A stretch of 64,000 bases of DNA. Source: Cordilura impudica. Taxonomy: Eukaryota; Arthropoda; Insecta; Diptera; Scathophagidae. This document shows positions 39,709 through 51,485 of the stretch, piece after piece (position 1 is the first letter of the stretch; the number at the start of each line of letters is the position of its first letter). Location: NCBI GenBank assembly GCA_963682025.1, contig OY821519.1, positions 163,259,803 to 163,323,802 on the forward strand. Direction: 5' to 3'. Made by a program: the position numbers and the translations under genes. The notes beneath the pieces are model-generated. The model did no database searches and was not told the origin of the DNA. It was given only the letters and a program-made list of their open reading frames with translations.

Positions 39709-42606
39709 TTACAAAATATTATTGAATTCATTGTTTTTTACAAATTGTACCATATTTCTCCTACATATACTCATATTTCTTTCTGTTTTTACATTATCTG
39801 GTAAGTGATTGTATAATTTAAGTCCTTTAAAGAATAGAGATCGTTGCATTGCTGTTGTTGTTACCCTCGGTAGCCGGAAATTTTCAGAATTTCTAAGGTT
39901 GTACGGTTGGACTTCCCTCACATAATCAATTTGTTCAGTAAGGTATTCAGGTGCGTTTCCCATTTTCATTTTCTGAATGAATTGCAGTGTGTTAAGTTCC
40001 AGTCTTTGTTGAATATTTAACAATTTCAGTGTGTCTAGCATTAGTTGAATTGGAGCATATATATTATATTTTAATATTGACCGCATAGCTTTATTTTGTA
40101 ATTTTTGTAATCTTTCGATTTGTGTTGTTGAGCAGCAAGTGTATATGATTGTGGAGCCGAATTCAAAATGTGGTTTTATCATGGTGTTATAAATATGTAT
40201 TGCCGTTATTTGAGATATTTTATTTCTAACCCGTTTAAAAAATCCAATTTTTTTGCCAATTTTTTTACATATATAATCAATGTGTTCTTTTAGGTTTAAG
40301 TCGTTATCGATTATAAAACCGAGGTATTTAATTTTATTTACTTTTTCTATTTCTTCATTATTAATTGTAATTATTGATTCACTGTTTATATTTATTTCAA
40401 GTAGTTTAGTTTTGTTTTCATAAAGTTTTAATCTATTCATTTTAAGCCAATTATTTATGGTATTTAAGTCGTGCATTAGACTTGTTCTACATTGTTCATC
40501 TGTGTCACCTTCCGTGTAGATTAGTGTGTCATCGGCATAAAGAATTATTTCGCATTTCTTTAGTATATTTGGCATATCATTTATGTATATTATAAATAAT
40601 AGTGCGCCTAGAATAGAACCTTGAGGTACTCCGAATTCATTGTTTACTTCGTTTGATTTTGTACCATTAACTTTTGTTGTTTGCTTTCTATTTGTAAGAT
40701 ATGATTTAAACCAATTTAATTCAATTTCTCTGATGCCGTACATATATAGTTTTTGAATAAGTATATCTCTATCAATGGTCTCAAATGCTCTTTTGAAATC
40801 CAAAAATATTGCCATTATTTTTTTCTTTCTATTTATATATTTCCATCTATTTATTACATAATTAACTGTTGTTTCGCATGAGAATTTTTTTCTAAATCCC
40901 GATTGATATTTTGAAAATAAATTATGTTGTTCCATATATGTTTCCAGTTGTTCCTTAACAATTTTTTCAATAACTTTTTCACAAGTTGTCAGAGTGTTTA
41001 TTGGACGAAATTCATCACATTTATTTGTTTTTGCGATTTTTTCTATTGGTGTTACCATTGAGTATTTCCAACTATCCGGGAAAACTCCTGTTTCAAGTGA
41101 TTTATTTATTATATCACGCATTGATTTTCCTATAATATTCCAGTTATCCATAATGAACTTAATTGTAACATTGTTGAAATCTGGTTTATTTTTCATATTC
41201 TTACAAATATTTTGAATTTCTTGGATTGTTATTGCACGGAATCTAAATCTATTTATTATCACAGGTATGTTGTTTATATATTGCACATTTTCTATTGTAT
41301 TATTAATTGACTTAATACTATTAACAAAATAATTATTAAATTGGGTGGCTATTTGGTAGTTATCCTTATATTCTATATCACTAAATATCACATTTTTTAT
41401 CACAGCTTTATTTTTCTTTAGGACTAAGTCTTTGATTTCTCTCCACATTTGTTTTTGGTCTTTGGCATTATTTATTTTTTTATTAACGTAATTGTTCTTC
41501 TCTGTATCAATTTTGGTTTTATAAGTATTTCTAGCTATTTTATAACTACTCCACGCTATATCTGTATTTTCTGTCTTAGCTATTTGATATTTAAGAACTT
41601 TATCCTTCTTTAACATTTTTAGTTCTCTGTTAAACCATTTGTTAACTTTACTTTTTGTATTTATTACTTTTTTAATTGTATATTTCTTTATAGTATTTTC
41701 AATGGCTGAATCAAAATTATTAACTTTATTATTTAAATCATCGTTATCATTGCTTCTCAACATTGCTCTAATTTCTTGATTAAAACGTGTTTTATTATAT
41801 TTAAATATTTCAATTTCCTTTTTGCTCATTTCGTCTTGATTTTCAGTAACTATCTTGATTTTTATGTCTATGGCTTCGTGATCTGCTATTTTATTAGAAA
41901 TGTTATTTACTACTGTTACATTTTCACTGTTTGTGATGATGTAGTCTATAATTGTTTTTGTACTTTCTGTTATTCTTGTATAATCATTTACTAATTGTTT
42001 AAGCCCATTATCGTTAAAAACGCATTCAAGTCTTTTTTTATATGTATCTTCTTTACACCAGTCTATGTTGAAATCACCTGCTATTATTATATCATATTGT
42101 GCTTCATATATTTCTTCCATTAATTTTTCAAATACTTGACAAAACTCTACTTCACTGCTGCTTGGTGATCTATAGACCGCTATTATTACAAATTGTTTGT
42201 TCTTGATTGCCGCCATGTATGTACCTATCCAATAATTATAATCAGAAGACTTTTTCCCAATTGTTATAACATTACATTGCTTTTTAAAATAAATAATAAC
42301 TCCACCGGTCCTGTTTGAATTTGATACTGTAATATACTGATCATAATCTCTGAGTTGTATTTCTTTTTCTTCTATATCTCCAGTTAAATGTGTTTCTGTA
42401 AGAACTATAAAATCTGGATTTTGTTCATCGGCAATAATTTCTAGTTGATTGTAATTGTTAACTAGTCCACATATATTTGTATAAATGCCGTATATTTGCT
42501 GTGGTTGGTAAATTATCAACCCCAACCTCTTCTTTTTCATATTAAGTTTGTTTTTATAAACTGGACATTCTTTGTTTGATGTGACGTGATTTTCATCAAG
42601 TCCCAT
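39709..42606 (-). CDS. ORF2 of element E: endonuclease and reverse transcriptase, 965 residues
   Basis: From the ATG at 42606. The first 35 residues still look like the end of an ORF1 zinc knuckle (HVTSNKEC). Endonuclease spans about residues 40-260, with YTNICGL, LTETHL, AGDFNIDW and KIADHEAIDIKI. RT spans about 480-770, with AIFLDFKRAFETIDR, GVPQGSILGALLFIIYINDM and the catalytic YADD. The C-terminal region ends QFVKNNEFNNIL. The role is target-primed reverse transcription. Open throughout, so possibly recently active. CR1 is my preferred clade because of the PHD-like ORF1, but L2/Kiri-type clades are alternatives. Confidence 0.85.
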   Translation of the reverse strand: MGLDENHVTSNKECPVYKNKLNMKKKRLGLIIYQPQQIYGIYTNICGLVNNYNQLEIIADEQNPDFIVLTETHLTGDIEEKEIQLRDYDQYITVSNSNRTGGVIIYFKKQCNVITIGKKSSDYNYWIGTYMAAIKNKQFVIIAVYRSPSSSEVEFCQVFEKLMEEIYEAQYDIIIAGDFNIDWCKEDTYKKRLECVFNDNGLKQLVNDYTRITESTKTIIDYIITNSENVTVVNNISNKIADHEAIDIKIKIVTENQDEMSKKEIEIFKYNKTRFNQEIRAMLRSNDNDDLNNKVNNFDSAIENTIKKYTIKKVINTKSKVNKWFNRELKMLKKDKVLKYQIAKTENTDIAWSSYKIARNTYKTKIDTEKNNYVNKKINNAKDQKQMWREIKDLVLKKNKAVIKNVIFSDIEYKDNYQIATQFNNYFVNSIKSINNTIENVQYINNIPVIINRFRFRAITIQEIQNICKNMKNKPDFNNVTIKFIMDNWNIIGKSMRDIINKSLETGVFPDSWKYSMVTPIEKIAKTNKCDEFRPINTLTTCEKVIEKIVKEQLETYMEQHNLFSKYQSGFRKKFSCETTVNYVINRWKYINRKKKIMAIFLDFKRAFETIDRDILIQKLYMYGIREIELNWFKSYLTNRKQTTKVNGTKSNEVNNEFGVPQGSILGALLFIIYINDMPNILKKCEIILYADDTLIYTEGDTDEQCRTSLMHDLNTINNWLKMNRLKLYENKTKLLEININSESIITINNEEIEKVNKIKYLGFIIDNDLNLKEHIDYICKKIGKKIGFFKRVRNKISQITAIHIYNTMIKPHFEFGSTIIYTCCSTTQIERLQKLQNKAMRSILKYNIYAPIQLMLDTLKLLNIQQRLELNTLQFIQKMKMGNAPEYLTEQIDYVREVQPYNLRNSENFRLPRVTTTAMQRSLFFKGLKLYNHLPDNVKTERNMSICRRNMVQFVKNNEFNNIL

Positions 42607-42720
42607 ATTTAATTTCTTATTAGCTCTAATACAATTAATACATTTATTTGTTATTTCTTTTCCGCATTCCTTTGATCTATGAGTTCCATGGCACTTATAA
42701 CATGTTTCTTCATTTTTACA

Positions 42721-43833
42721 TTACCTCGCTTTATGATTGTATCCTTGACATTTATAGCACATCAAAATATCAGTCCCATCAAATATTCTACATTTTTCCC
42801 ACCCAATGTTTAATTTTTGTGCTGCCTTAATCTTTGTGTATGTTTCCTTGTCTACTATTATTTTACTATTATAAATTACTTTATTATATTTTTTAAATTC
42901 GTAGGATTTTACTACTTTCATTTCATGTTCTTGTAATTGTTGATTTTGTCTCTTTATTTTTTCTATAAGTTCATCATCTGCATATTTAAATGACATGTCA
43001 GTTATAATTATTGACATATCATTTTCATTTGGCGCTTTTATTTCGTATGTTTCACCCATTTCATTTTCAATAGCATTTTTAATTTTATTTCTTTCTTCAT
43101 CATTTTCACTTTGTATAACAATTGTACCATTTTTTCTATTTTCAATGTTTGTTATATTTAGGTTAACTGGATCTACCTTATTGTTTAGGTCCTCCTTTGT
43201 TTTTTCTATTTTTTGTTTTCCCTTTGGTTTTATTATAAGGGGAACTTGTTTTTTAACATCTGGCAACACCGTATTTCTTTTAACTGTGTCAGCAAATGAC
43301 AGTTTGTTTTGTTTATCATTATTTTCTTTAATAACTTTTTTTATCTCTTTACACATCTTTTCATTACTTTCTTCAATAGTGGTATAAATCTCTTTATTTT
43401 TACTTTCATATTCGCTTACAACATTGCAAAGTTTTTTTATTTCATCGACGTTTTTTTCACATATTTTTTGTGCATTGTCTATTTTTTTAAGTCTCTCTTC
43501 ATAACGTTTTTCTATTGCCTCTAATAAGCGTTTAATTTCATTTTCATTTTGTTTTAGTGATGATTCGAATTCAGATTTGTATTCAACTAAATTTATTTTG
43601 TTTTTGTGAACACCATCTTGTATTTCCTTTAACACCATGTCAACATCATGTATATATTGAAGACAATCACCACACATAAACCGCACAAAATTATCCTCAT
43701 CAAGAATTTTAACCGAATATTGGTCAACACCCGCGCACTTTACAGAACAGTGATACACCTTTTTGCACACACCAGCACAGCTAATTCCTGACTCTCCACG
43801 TATTGAGGCTTTACATTTGTGACACTCAGCCAT
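42721..43833 (-). CDS. ORF1 of element E: PHD-like finger, coiled coil, RRM-like region, first zinc knuckle
   Basis: 370 residues from the ATG at 43833 (MAECHKCKAS); the frame is open a little further but without ATG. Residues 1-60 form a Cys/His-rich PHD-like finger (CHKC, CAGVC, HCSVKC, CGDC). Residues 70-190 are Lys/Glu-rich coiled coil. 220-320 resembles the RRM-like fold of LINE ORF1 proteins. The end, CYKCQGYNHKAR, is the start of a CCHC knuckle cut by TAA. Beyond the TAA the same frame continues with further knuckle residues straight into ORF2. The same PHD-like start occurs in F at 50321. Confidence 0.8.
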   Translation of the reverse strand: MAECHKCKASIRGESGISCAGVCKKVYHCSVKCAGVDQYSVKILDEDNFVRFMCGDCLQYIHDVDMVLKEIQDGVHKNKINLVEYKSEFESSLKQNENEIKRLLEAIEKRYEERLKKIDNAQKICEKNVDEIKKLCNVVSEYESKNKEIYTTIEESNEKMCKEIKKVIKENNDKQNKLSFADTVKRNTVLPDVKKQVPLIIKPKGKQKIEKTKEDLNNKVDPVNLNITNIENRKNGTIVIQSENDEERNKIKNAIENEMGETYEIKAPNENDMSIIITDMSFKYADDELIEKIKRQNQQLQEHEMKVVKSYEFKKYNKVIYNSKIIVDKETYTKIKAAQKLNIGWEKCRIFDGTDILMCYKCQGYNHKAR

Positions 43834-44032
43834 GGCTGGGTCGGGCAATTAATTAAATTTTTATTAACAAAATAAATGTTTTTCTTTATTAAACTTATAA
43901 ACAAGTTTAAACTTTTGTTTTATGTGTCGTTGTTTTTAAAGTCCTATCTTTTTTTAAACTACAATTTATATATTTTTTAGTTATTTTGCGGAGCTTCTTA
44001 AAATTTTGGTCTTTTCACTTTGCAGAGTTGCC

Positions 44033-45688
44033 ATTTAAGTGAATCTAACATGAAATTAATTGATGTGTACCGGTTACATTTCAGTATGACACGCATTGAT
44101 TTATTTTGAAATTTTTGCAGTCTTTCAATTTGATTTAATGTGCAGCATGAGTATATTATTGTTGACCCGAATTCGAAATGAGGTTTAATCATTGTATTGT
44201 ATATATTAATTGCTGTTAGTGTCGATATTTGTTTTCTTAACCGTTTGAAGAAATTTATTTTTTGCCGATCTTTTTACATATATAATCGATATGATTTTTA
44301 AAATTTAACTCTTTGTCTATTACGAATTCCAAATATTTAATTTGATCTACCTTTTCAATTATTTTATCATTTATTTTTAAACTTATATTGCAATTAGTGT
44401 TTATTTCCATTAGTTTTGTTTTGTTTTCATTTTCCATGTCTTGATTTAGATTGTCATAGCATTGCCTATCCAAGTCTGTTTCAGTAAATATTAGTGTATC
44501 ATCTGCATAAAACATTATTTCACAATTATCCACTATGTTTACCATATCATTTATGTATATGATAAATAATAACGCTCCCAAGATTGATCCCTGTGGTATT
44601 CCATAATCATGATTTATTATACTAGATTTAATATTATTTACTTTCGTGATTTGTTTTCTGTTTGCTAGGTATGTTTTAAACCATTTCAGTTCTATGTCCT
44701 GTATGCCGTATTCATATAATTTTTTAAGCAGTATGGATCTGTCCATCGTTTGGAATGCTTGTTTATAGTCTAAAAATATTGCAACAATTTTTCTATTTCT
44801 TTCTATTTTTTCCATCTATTTATTATGTAATTGATGTTTCGCATGAAAAATTCTTCCTAAATCCCGATTGGTATTTGGACAATAAGTTATTTGTTTCCAT
44901 ATTCTGCTCCAATAGATCCTTAACTACCTTTTCGAATATTTTTTCGCATGTCTTTATTGTGTTTATCGGGCGAAATTCTTCACATTTTGTTGTTTTTGGA
45001 ATCTTTTCAATAGGTGTTATCATAGATTCTTTCCAATTACCGGGGAAGACTCCTGTCCGTAGTGATTTATTTATTATATCTAGCATTGTTTTTCCTATTA
45101 TACTCCATCCATTAAGTATCATTTTACTGGATATTCTATTGTAGTCTGGTTTATTTTTAAAATTTTTACATATAATTTTTAATTCATTTAAGTTTATTTC
45201 ACGAAATTTGAAATAATAGTTTATCACAGGAATTTTGTTCATATATTGCACATTATTTATTTCATCTCTTATATTCTTAATACTATTTACAAAATAATTG
45301 TTAAAGTTATTGGCCATTTCAAAATTGTCATTACATTCTATTTGGTTAAATATCACAGTTGGGCTTTTTTTAGTATAAGGGTTTTTATTTTCCTCCACAT
45401 TTCTTTTTGGTCTTTGGCATTATTTATTCTGTTATTAATATATTTATTCTTTTCGTTTTTAATTTTTGTTTTATAAGTGTTTCTAATCGATTTGTAATTT
45501 GCCCAGGCTTCGTTTGTATTTTCGATTATTGCTATTTGGTATTTATCAATATTTTCTCTTTTTAGACGCCTATTTCATTATTAAACCATTTGTTTTTATT
45601 GTTGACTTTAATTATCGTTTTATACGTTAGTTTTTTAACTGCATTCTCCAAATATTCATCGAAAATGCATACGTTGTTGTTCCAATCA
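44033..45688 (-). pseudogene. Reverse transcriptase of element F
   Basis: Open pieces 45398-44823 (pre-palm and fingers), 44815-44255 (AIFLDYKQAFQTMDR, GIPQGSILGALLF, YADDTLIF) and 44192-43998. The last reads into the 5' UTR of E, which marks the insertion point. Residues 45688-45560 (NKWFNNE) continue the protein from beyond the Helitron. Frame breaks at 44820 and 44250. Confidence 0.85.
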
Positions 45689-45839
45689 TCTATATATATA
45701 AAAGAGTTGCGAGGATGATCATCGCCCAGCTCAAACCATTCGACCCAGAAGCTTGAAATTTGGGCTGTAGGTTCCTCTCTCGGCGTAAAGATCCGCTAAG
45801 AACGGATTTTTAAAAATTCGTACATTAACGGGGTAAAAG

Positions 45840-47220
45840 CGGACAAAAATGGGGAAAATGGTAACAAATTAATCTAGGAATATGAAATTTGGTGTGTAGA
45901 CTACATCCGAGAAACAAATTTGGCTCAGAACCAATTTTTTCGAAATTCGGCCAAAAACGGCCAAAAAGGGCAAAAATTGTACATTTCTGCATCTTCTTCA
46001 CATATTAATCTATATCTATGAACTTTGTTATACACTCTCCACCGAATACGTGGGCATCAGATAAGAGGAAAACTTTTGGAAATTCGGATGCTAAGGGCGG
46101 TAAATGTAAATGGGCACCTTTTTATCTTCTTTACAAAGTAATTTATGAATACGAAATTTTACATGTAGATTCCATCAGAGACACACACATCGCCAAAGAA
46201 TAACAAAAGTTTAAATTCGAGCCTTTAGGGTGTAAAAGCGGCCAAAAAGGGGGAAATTTGTAAAAAATGAATCTAGGAATATGAAATTTGGTGTGTAGAC
46301 TCCATCAGAGAAACAAATATGGGCCCACGATTATTTTTTTCAAAATTCGGCCATTTAAGGAAAAAAAACTGACAAAAAGGTAAAAATTGTACCTTGCTGC
46401 ATTTTCTTAACATATTATTTAATTAATCTATATATATTAATTTTGGTACACAGATTCCACCGAATATTTGAGAGTCTACTTATTTAAAGATTATCTTTAA
46501 TTAAAAAGAAAACCCATTTACTGAAAAATAGAATTCTATAAAATAATTTTTATTAACAATTTTATTGACGTTATTTTTGTGAATGCTTTTTTGGTTTGCG
46601 ACTGAACTAATTACTATATTTGACTAAGCGGACAAAAAGGGGGAAAATGGTAAGAAATGAGTCTAGGAATATGAAATTTGGTGCGTAGACTTCGTTCGAG
46701 AAACAAACATGGGCTCAGGATTAATTTTTCCGAAATTCGGCCATTTAAGGGGAAAAACGCCCAAAAAGGGTAAAAATTGTACCTTTCTGCATCTTTACAT
46801 ATTAATATATATATATACATGAATTTTGGTATACACACTCTACCGAATACGTGGGCATCAGTCCAGAATGAATTTATTGCTAATTCTAACGTCTAGGGAG
46901 GAAAAACGAACAAAAAGGGGAAAAATTCTACATTTGGTGTCTTCTAGACAAACGAATATCAAATATAGTTTGTGGATAGAAACATCAAATAAAACGAAAT
47001 CTTTTGGAAATTCGGATCTTAAAACGGGGTAAAAATGGCCCGTAAATGTAAGAGTGTACCTTTTTGTATCTTCTTTACAAAGTAATTTAGGAATATGAAA
47101 TTTGATATGTAGATTCCACCAGAAACACATACATCGGAGAAGAATAAAATTTGTTTTAATTCGAGCCTTAAGGGGAAAACTGATACTTTTCAACTGGTAA
47201 ATTTTCATTTGAAAGTACAT
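45840..47220 (+). repeat. Three imperfect tandem modules of about 395 bases in the Helitron
   Basis: The phrase CTAGGAATATGAAATTTGG recurs at about 45874, 46273 and 46663. Each is followed by GTAGAC, a GAGAAACAAA segment, a CGAAATTCGGCCA-type segment and GTACATTTCTGCATCTT or similar. The third module has a second half-module with longer diverged sequence. Confidence 0.75.
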
Positions 47221-47237
47221 TTTCTTAACAAAAGAAG

Positions 47238-47705
47238 TAAGAAATTTATAGTCGGTATAGACCGATACCCTATACCATGCGTTTGGAGAATTTATCTTAG
47301 GTAAAACTAATTAGGTCTAGAAAAAAAGCATAAACCAAATCCACGTCGAAAATTGGACCGATCCTGACCATATTTGGTAAAGTCACTTATTTTTTGCAAC
47401 AACATATACAAACCGATTTTGAGAAAAATCTGTGCAATATTTTTGTTTTTGGTAGGTTTAAGTGAATTGTTCTATATGGTTTATTTTTGTTCTACGGATT
47501 AATGGATGTAATAAACGCAAAAAACCCAATTCGACTGAGATCTATTTCATAATTTGAATCTTATGGCAAGTTAATTCAATATCATAGGGGACATAATTTC
47601 AATCTTATGGCAAGTTAAGACAATATCATAGCGGTCATTTGAATGGAGAGTAGGTCTGAACGTGCGCCCATTTTCACCAATTTCAATAGCGTTTGTCCTA
47701 TGGGT
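47238..47705 (-). mobile_element. DINE-1-like repeat inside the Helitron, reversed
   Basis: Reads as the reverse complement of the 3' half of 22611-23396. It starts with AGTAAGAAATTTATAGTCGG and ACCCTATACCATGCG, and runs to TTTCAATAGCG followed by a CCTATGGG segment. The 5' part with GTCC repeats is absent. Confidence 0.7.
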
Positions 47706-48480
47706 TGATAAATAAAATAATATTATTTTTTTATCTTTATAATTTGAATAATTTTCGAACCTACTATGAATAAAAAAAGTGGTACTTAAATAGAGTAGGT
47801 GGCAATACATTTTAAACTTTTACAAAATTCTAAATTTGCCATTTTTTTTAATAACATAATTGTTTTTTTTTTTTTTTTTTTTTTTTGCGAAATCGCTATT
47901 TGGTGTGTTCTATATTGGCAGATAACACATTTGTTACAAAAAATACAAATAAAAAAATAGATAAGCGAAAAAGAATTATTTTTTTAGAGATGCCAAAACA
48001 GTGGAAACTGTTAAACTTCTTTACCTGAGTTGACTAAAATAATAAAAATAGAAGAACGAGTGGAAGAAACTATAAAAAAAATCTTAGCCGTTATTTAAAT
48101 ATAGATTTTGACATTTTCTTTCAATTATTATAAAATAATGGCAAGAATAAAGTTTTATGAAGAGTTAAAAGCCAGAATAATAGATGATTTTTCGTGATGG
48201 TGATAAGCAAAAAAATATTTGTGAGAAATATTCTATGAATAAATCCATAAAATCGTCTGACTAGCATTAATCTTGCTAGAAAAAAACGAATAAGCTGGAA
48301 TTAGAATACTGTTGACGAATAGCGTTGACGAAAAAGTTGAATATTTAAATGGCCACAAAACGCCTACACGCTTCGGGGGTTTAACTGAAATAAATTAATA
48401 CAATCATTCGGTATAAGAATCATCTATAAGTTTCCATCGTATTGTCACTCACACCATATTTCTTATTGTTTTTAAATATT
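47706..48480 (+). other. Unassigned right part of the Helitron
   Basis: Includes a long T run (about 47862-47886) and low-complexity AT sequence. A short plus-strand stretch near 48140 reads MARIKFYEELKARIID in broken frames, similar in style to a mariner-type N-terminus but too short to assign. Confidence 0.35.
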
Positions 48481-48540
48481 ATTATGGCTTAAATAATTGA
48501 TATAATAATTACGCTTACAACGTAGCGGGTATACTGCTAG

Positions 48541-49260
48541 TTATTCATATTTATTTCTTGAATGTCTCTAATTTCTGTGTTATATTGATTGCTGTTGTAT
48601 TTAAATGTTTCTTTTCTTTATTTATGTTTTTATTACATTTATTGGTACTGTTAATTATAATTTCGATTGATTCATGATCTGCAATTTTGTTTGAGCTATT
48701 AATGTTTGCTGTTATATTACTATTTTTTGTTGCAATATAATCAATTAATGTTTTTGAGCTCTGTGTTATTCTTGTAAAGTCTTTGATAATCTGTTTAAGG
48801 CCGTTATCGTCTAGTACGCACTTAATTTTGTTTTTATAAAATCCTTCTTTACTCCAGGCAATACTGAAATCACCAGCTATTATTATATCACAGTTTACTT
48901 CATTTATTTCTTCTAGTACTTCTTGAAAGGCTAAACTCAGTTTCAGCACTACTTGGGGATTTGTATACAGCTGTAACTACAAATTTGTTGTTATTATATT
49001 TTGCCATGTAAGCAGTTTATCCATATTTTTGATTCAACAATTTTTTCGGCTATTTTTTTCACATTCCATTTCTTCTCGAAATAAATTGTTACTCCGCCTG
49101 TAGAGTTTGACAATGCTGAAAATTGATTATATCCTCTTAGCTGCGTTTCTTCCTCGTTCACGTCTTCTGTTAAGGGAGTTTCTGATAGTATAACAAATTC
49201 GGGCTGATTTGTTTCTACTATTATTTCAAGTTGCTTGTAATTAATTTGCCATGATTGTTA
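48541..49260 (-). pseudogene. Endonuclease region of element F
   Basis: The open piece 48949-48551 contains IIIAGDFSIAW and KIADHESIEIII, matching AGDFNIDW and KIADHEAIDIKI of E. Upstream residues to 49260 include FVILSETPL and a GGVTIYFEKK segment in broken frames. Confidence 0.8.
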
Positions 49261-49261
49261 G

Positions 49262-50321
49262 GCCGTTAGCTTATTTTTGAACACTGAACATTCTCTATTT
49301 GTAGTTATATGATTGTCATTACTTTTATGTACGAATTATAATCGATCTTAAGAATAGTGTTATATATTGTACGACCATTTCTTTTATATTCAAACAATGT
49401 TATTACTTCCATGTGGATATCAGTAAGAAAATCATTTTGTTTTTTAAGTTTTTCGATGATCTCGTTTTTGGTTAGTTTGAAAGTCATTCCCGTTAATTTT
49501 ATTCTCATTTCAGTTTGATTTGGGACTTTAATTTCATATGATTCACCCATTGTATTTTGTATTGTTTCTTTTATTTTTTCCCTTTCTTCGTTACTTTCAC
49601 TCTGAATAACGACCGATCCATTTTTTCTCTGTTCTACATTTACTATTTTAAAATCAGTGGGATTAACTTTTTTATTTAAATCTTCTTTAGTTTTAACGAC
49701 ATCTTGTTTTTCTTTCGGTATAATTATTAGCGGGGTTTATTTATTTTTATCTGGCATCACTATATTGTTTTTAATGCATCAGAAAATTATAGTTTACTAG
49801 CGTTGGCGGTTGTTTCTTCAATTATTTTTATATTTCATTACACATTGTTTTGTTATTTTCTTCAATTACGTTACACATTTCTTTATTTTTATTCTGATGT
49901 TCATTTATTGCCCCGTATAAATTTTTATTTCTTTTATATTTAAATCGCTGGATTTCTGAGCTTCAACTATTTTTTTTAATCGTTAATTATATCTTTTTTC
50001 TATAGCTTCAAGAAGTTTTTTAATTTCGCTCTCATTTTGTTTTAAGGCTGCATTGAATTCACCTTTGTACTCAGCTAAGTTGTCTCTATCTTTTTTTACA
50101 CTTTCTTGTACATCTCCAATTGCCATATCTATTTTATGAATATATTGGAGGCAGTCATCACATAAAAAATGAATGAAGCCACCAGATTCCAGTATTCCAC
50201 GAGAGTATTGACCTATTCCCGAACATTTTTTTGCACAATGGTAAACCTTTTTGCAAATTCCTTCACACATTAAGCCACTTTCACCGCGAATTGCAGTTTT
50301 ACATTGATGGCATTCAGCCAT
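49262..50321 (-). pseudogene. ORF1 of element F
   Basis: Starts at the ATG at 50321 with MAECHQCKTA and the same PHD-like Cys/His pattern as E (112 open residues to 49983). The middle is broken. 49550-49305 corresponds to the RRM-like part (MGESYEIKVPN against MGETYEIKAPN of E). The end retains NRECSVFKNKL before a stop, equivalent to the last knuckle in E. Confidence 0.8.
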
Positions 50322-50530
50322 ACTTGCACTTTTTAACTTTTATATTTAGTTTTTAAATAGCATATAATCTTTGTTGATTTTATTTCACTTTCAGAACACG
50401 AAACAATACTTTATTTATGGTTTTATTGTAGTCCTGTCTATTTTAAAAACCAATAAATATTTTATTTTTAATAATTTTGTAGAGCTTTTGTAAATAATGT
50501 AATCTCTCTCTCAGTAATAAACTGGCAACG

Positions 50531-51485
50531 TTTTAAAACCAAAACCAATTTCTTGCTTGTTTTGTGAAAGAAATCTATCTTTCCCAATGCTATAAATTTT
50601 AAGCATTACCATTAAAATCAAAGAATGATTTCTTGCCTAATAGAAAAGTTTGTAGAAATTGCTTTTCTGCCGGCCATAACTTCAACAAACGTTTTATTAT
50701 ATACTGTTCGCCTTTTCGTCAATACTAATTATGGACAGTTTCCGTTAAGAGCTTTATTGGTTCCTGGATCGCAAGGAACTATAATATCTGAATCTGCTGT
50801 TCAGCTGTTATGCCTCCCTAAACAAAATTCGCATTATAAGGTAATAGGCGTAGGTAGTGACAGTGAATATTTATCAAGATACAAAGTTAATTTAGATCTG
50901 TGGTCACGAAATCGCCAACCAGTTTTAATGTGCACAGCCTTAGTTCTTTCCTTATCTCAATTGTCCTTACCTCAATTGAAACGTTCCAGCTTAGCTGATC
51001 CATTATATTATAAGTCAGATGCGATTGATATAATTCTCGGTTCTGATGTATGTTCAAAAATTAAGATACCGACTGAGTCATTCATTTACAATGATCTGTT
51101 CTTTCAAAATACATCCTTTGGGTGGGTTTTTACTGGTTCACCAGAATGCAGTATTCCCAACTCAGTTCATGTTCATAACATAAATTTAGAAAATATCTTA
51201 AAATCGTTCTGGGAGCAAGGGGAAGTTCTTAGCAATAGGGATTTATCCAATGAAGAATTGGCTTGCGAAAACTACTTCAAAGCTACGACAAAACGTAATC
51301 CTGCTGGTCGCTACGTAGTAAATGTACCCTTCAAGTCACTTATCAGAGATAACATTTATCCAAATCTTCGCAACAACATGATAAGGGCTCTAAAGCGGTT
51401 TCATCAACTGGAAGCTTCATTTTCCAAACGTCCATTACTTTCTGAAACTTATAAAAATTTAAGGCTTGAATACGATTTCTTTTGA
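50531..51485 (+). pseudogene. Gag knuckle and protease region of element D
   Basis: Gag resumes with KPKPISCLFCERN at about 50536. The open frame 50625-51485 holds the Pao-type protease: VRLFVNTNYGQFPLRALL, then GSQGTIISESAV, where the catalytic Asp before GSQ is replaced (LVPGSQ). It continues with IILGSDV, FGWVFTGSP and the Peptidase_A17/RT lead-in, NEELACENYF and YVVNVPFK. Loss of the Asp predicts an inactive protease. Confidence 0.8.

Larger units (their letters stand above)
39622..44032 (-). mobile_element. CR1-like non-LTR retrotransposon E, near full length
   Basis: About 4.4 kb: 5' UTR starting GGCAACTCTGC at 44032, ORF1, ORF2, and a 3' end of TAAATAAACTAAACTA-type repeats at 39622. 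Both coding regions are open apart from one TAA between them. It is the best preserved LINE of the window and is inserted in the RT region of its relative F. Confidence 0.85.
45689..48540 (+). mobile_element. Helitron, 2.85 kb, non-autonomous
   Basis: Begins TCTATATATATAAAAGAG and ends GCGGGTATACTGCTAG, i.e. TC at the start and CTAG at the end. The flanking bases are A on the left and T on the right, the A/T insertion site typical of Helitrons, with no target duplication. Removing it restores continuous alignment of F with E. No Rep/helicase gene is visible. It contains three roughly 395-base tandem modules and a DINE-like insertion. Confidence 0.85.
39257..50530 (-). mobile_element. CR1-like non-LTR retrotransposon F, split by element E and a Helitron
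   Basis: Pieces in minus-strand order: 5' UTR and ORF1 (50530-49262), endonuclease (49260-48541), Helitron insertion, RT (45688-44033), element E insertion, RT C-terminus and 3' end (39621-39257) ending in an AAT-type microsatellite. Each junction resumes the protein alignment exactly where it left off when compared with element E, which is a relative. Frame breaks throughout. Confidence 0.85.

Noticed and set aside
48130..48200. A mariner-type transposase start in the Helitron
   Set aside because: Only a dozen or so residues resemble it and the frame breaks at once; too little to support a feature.
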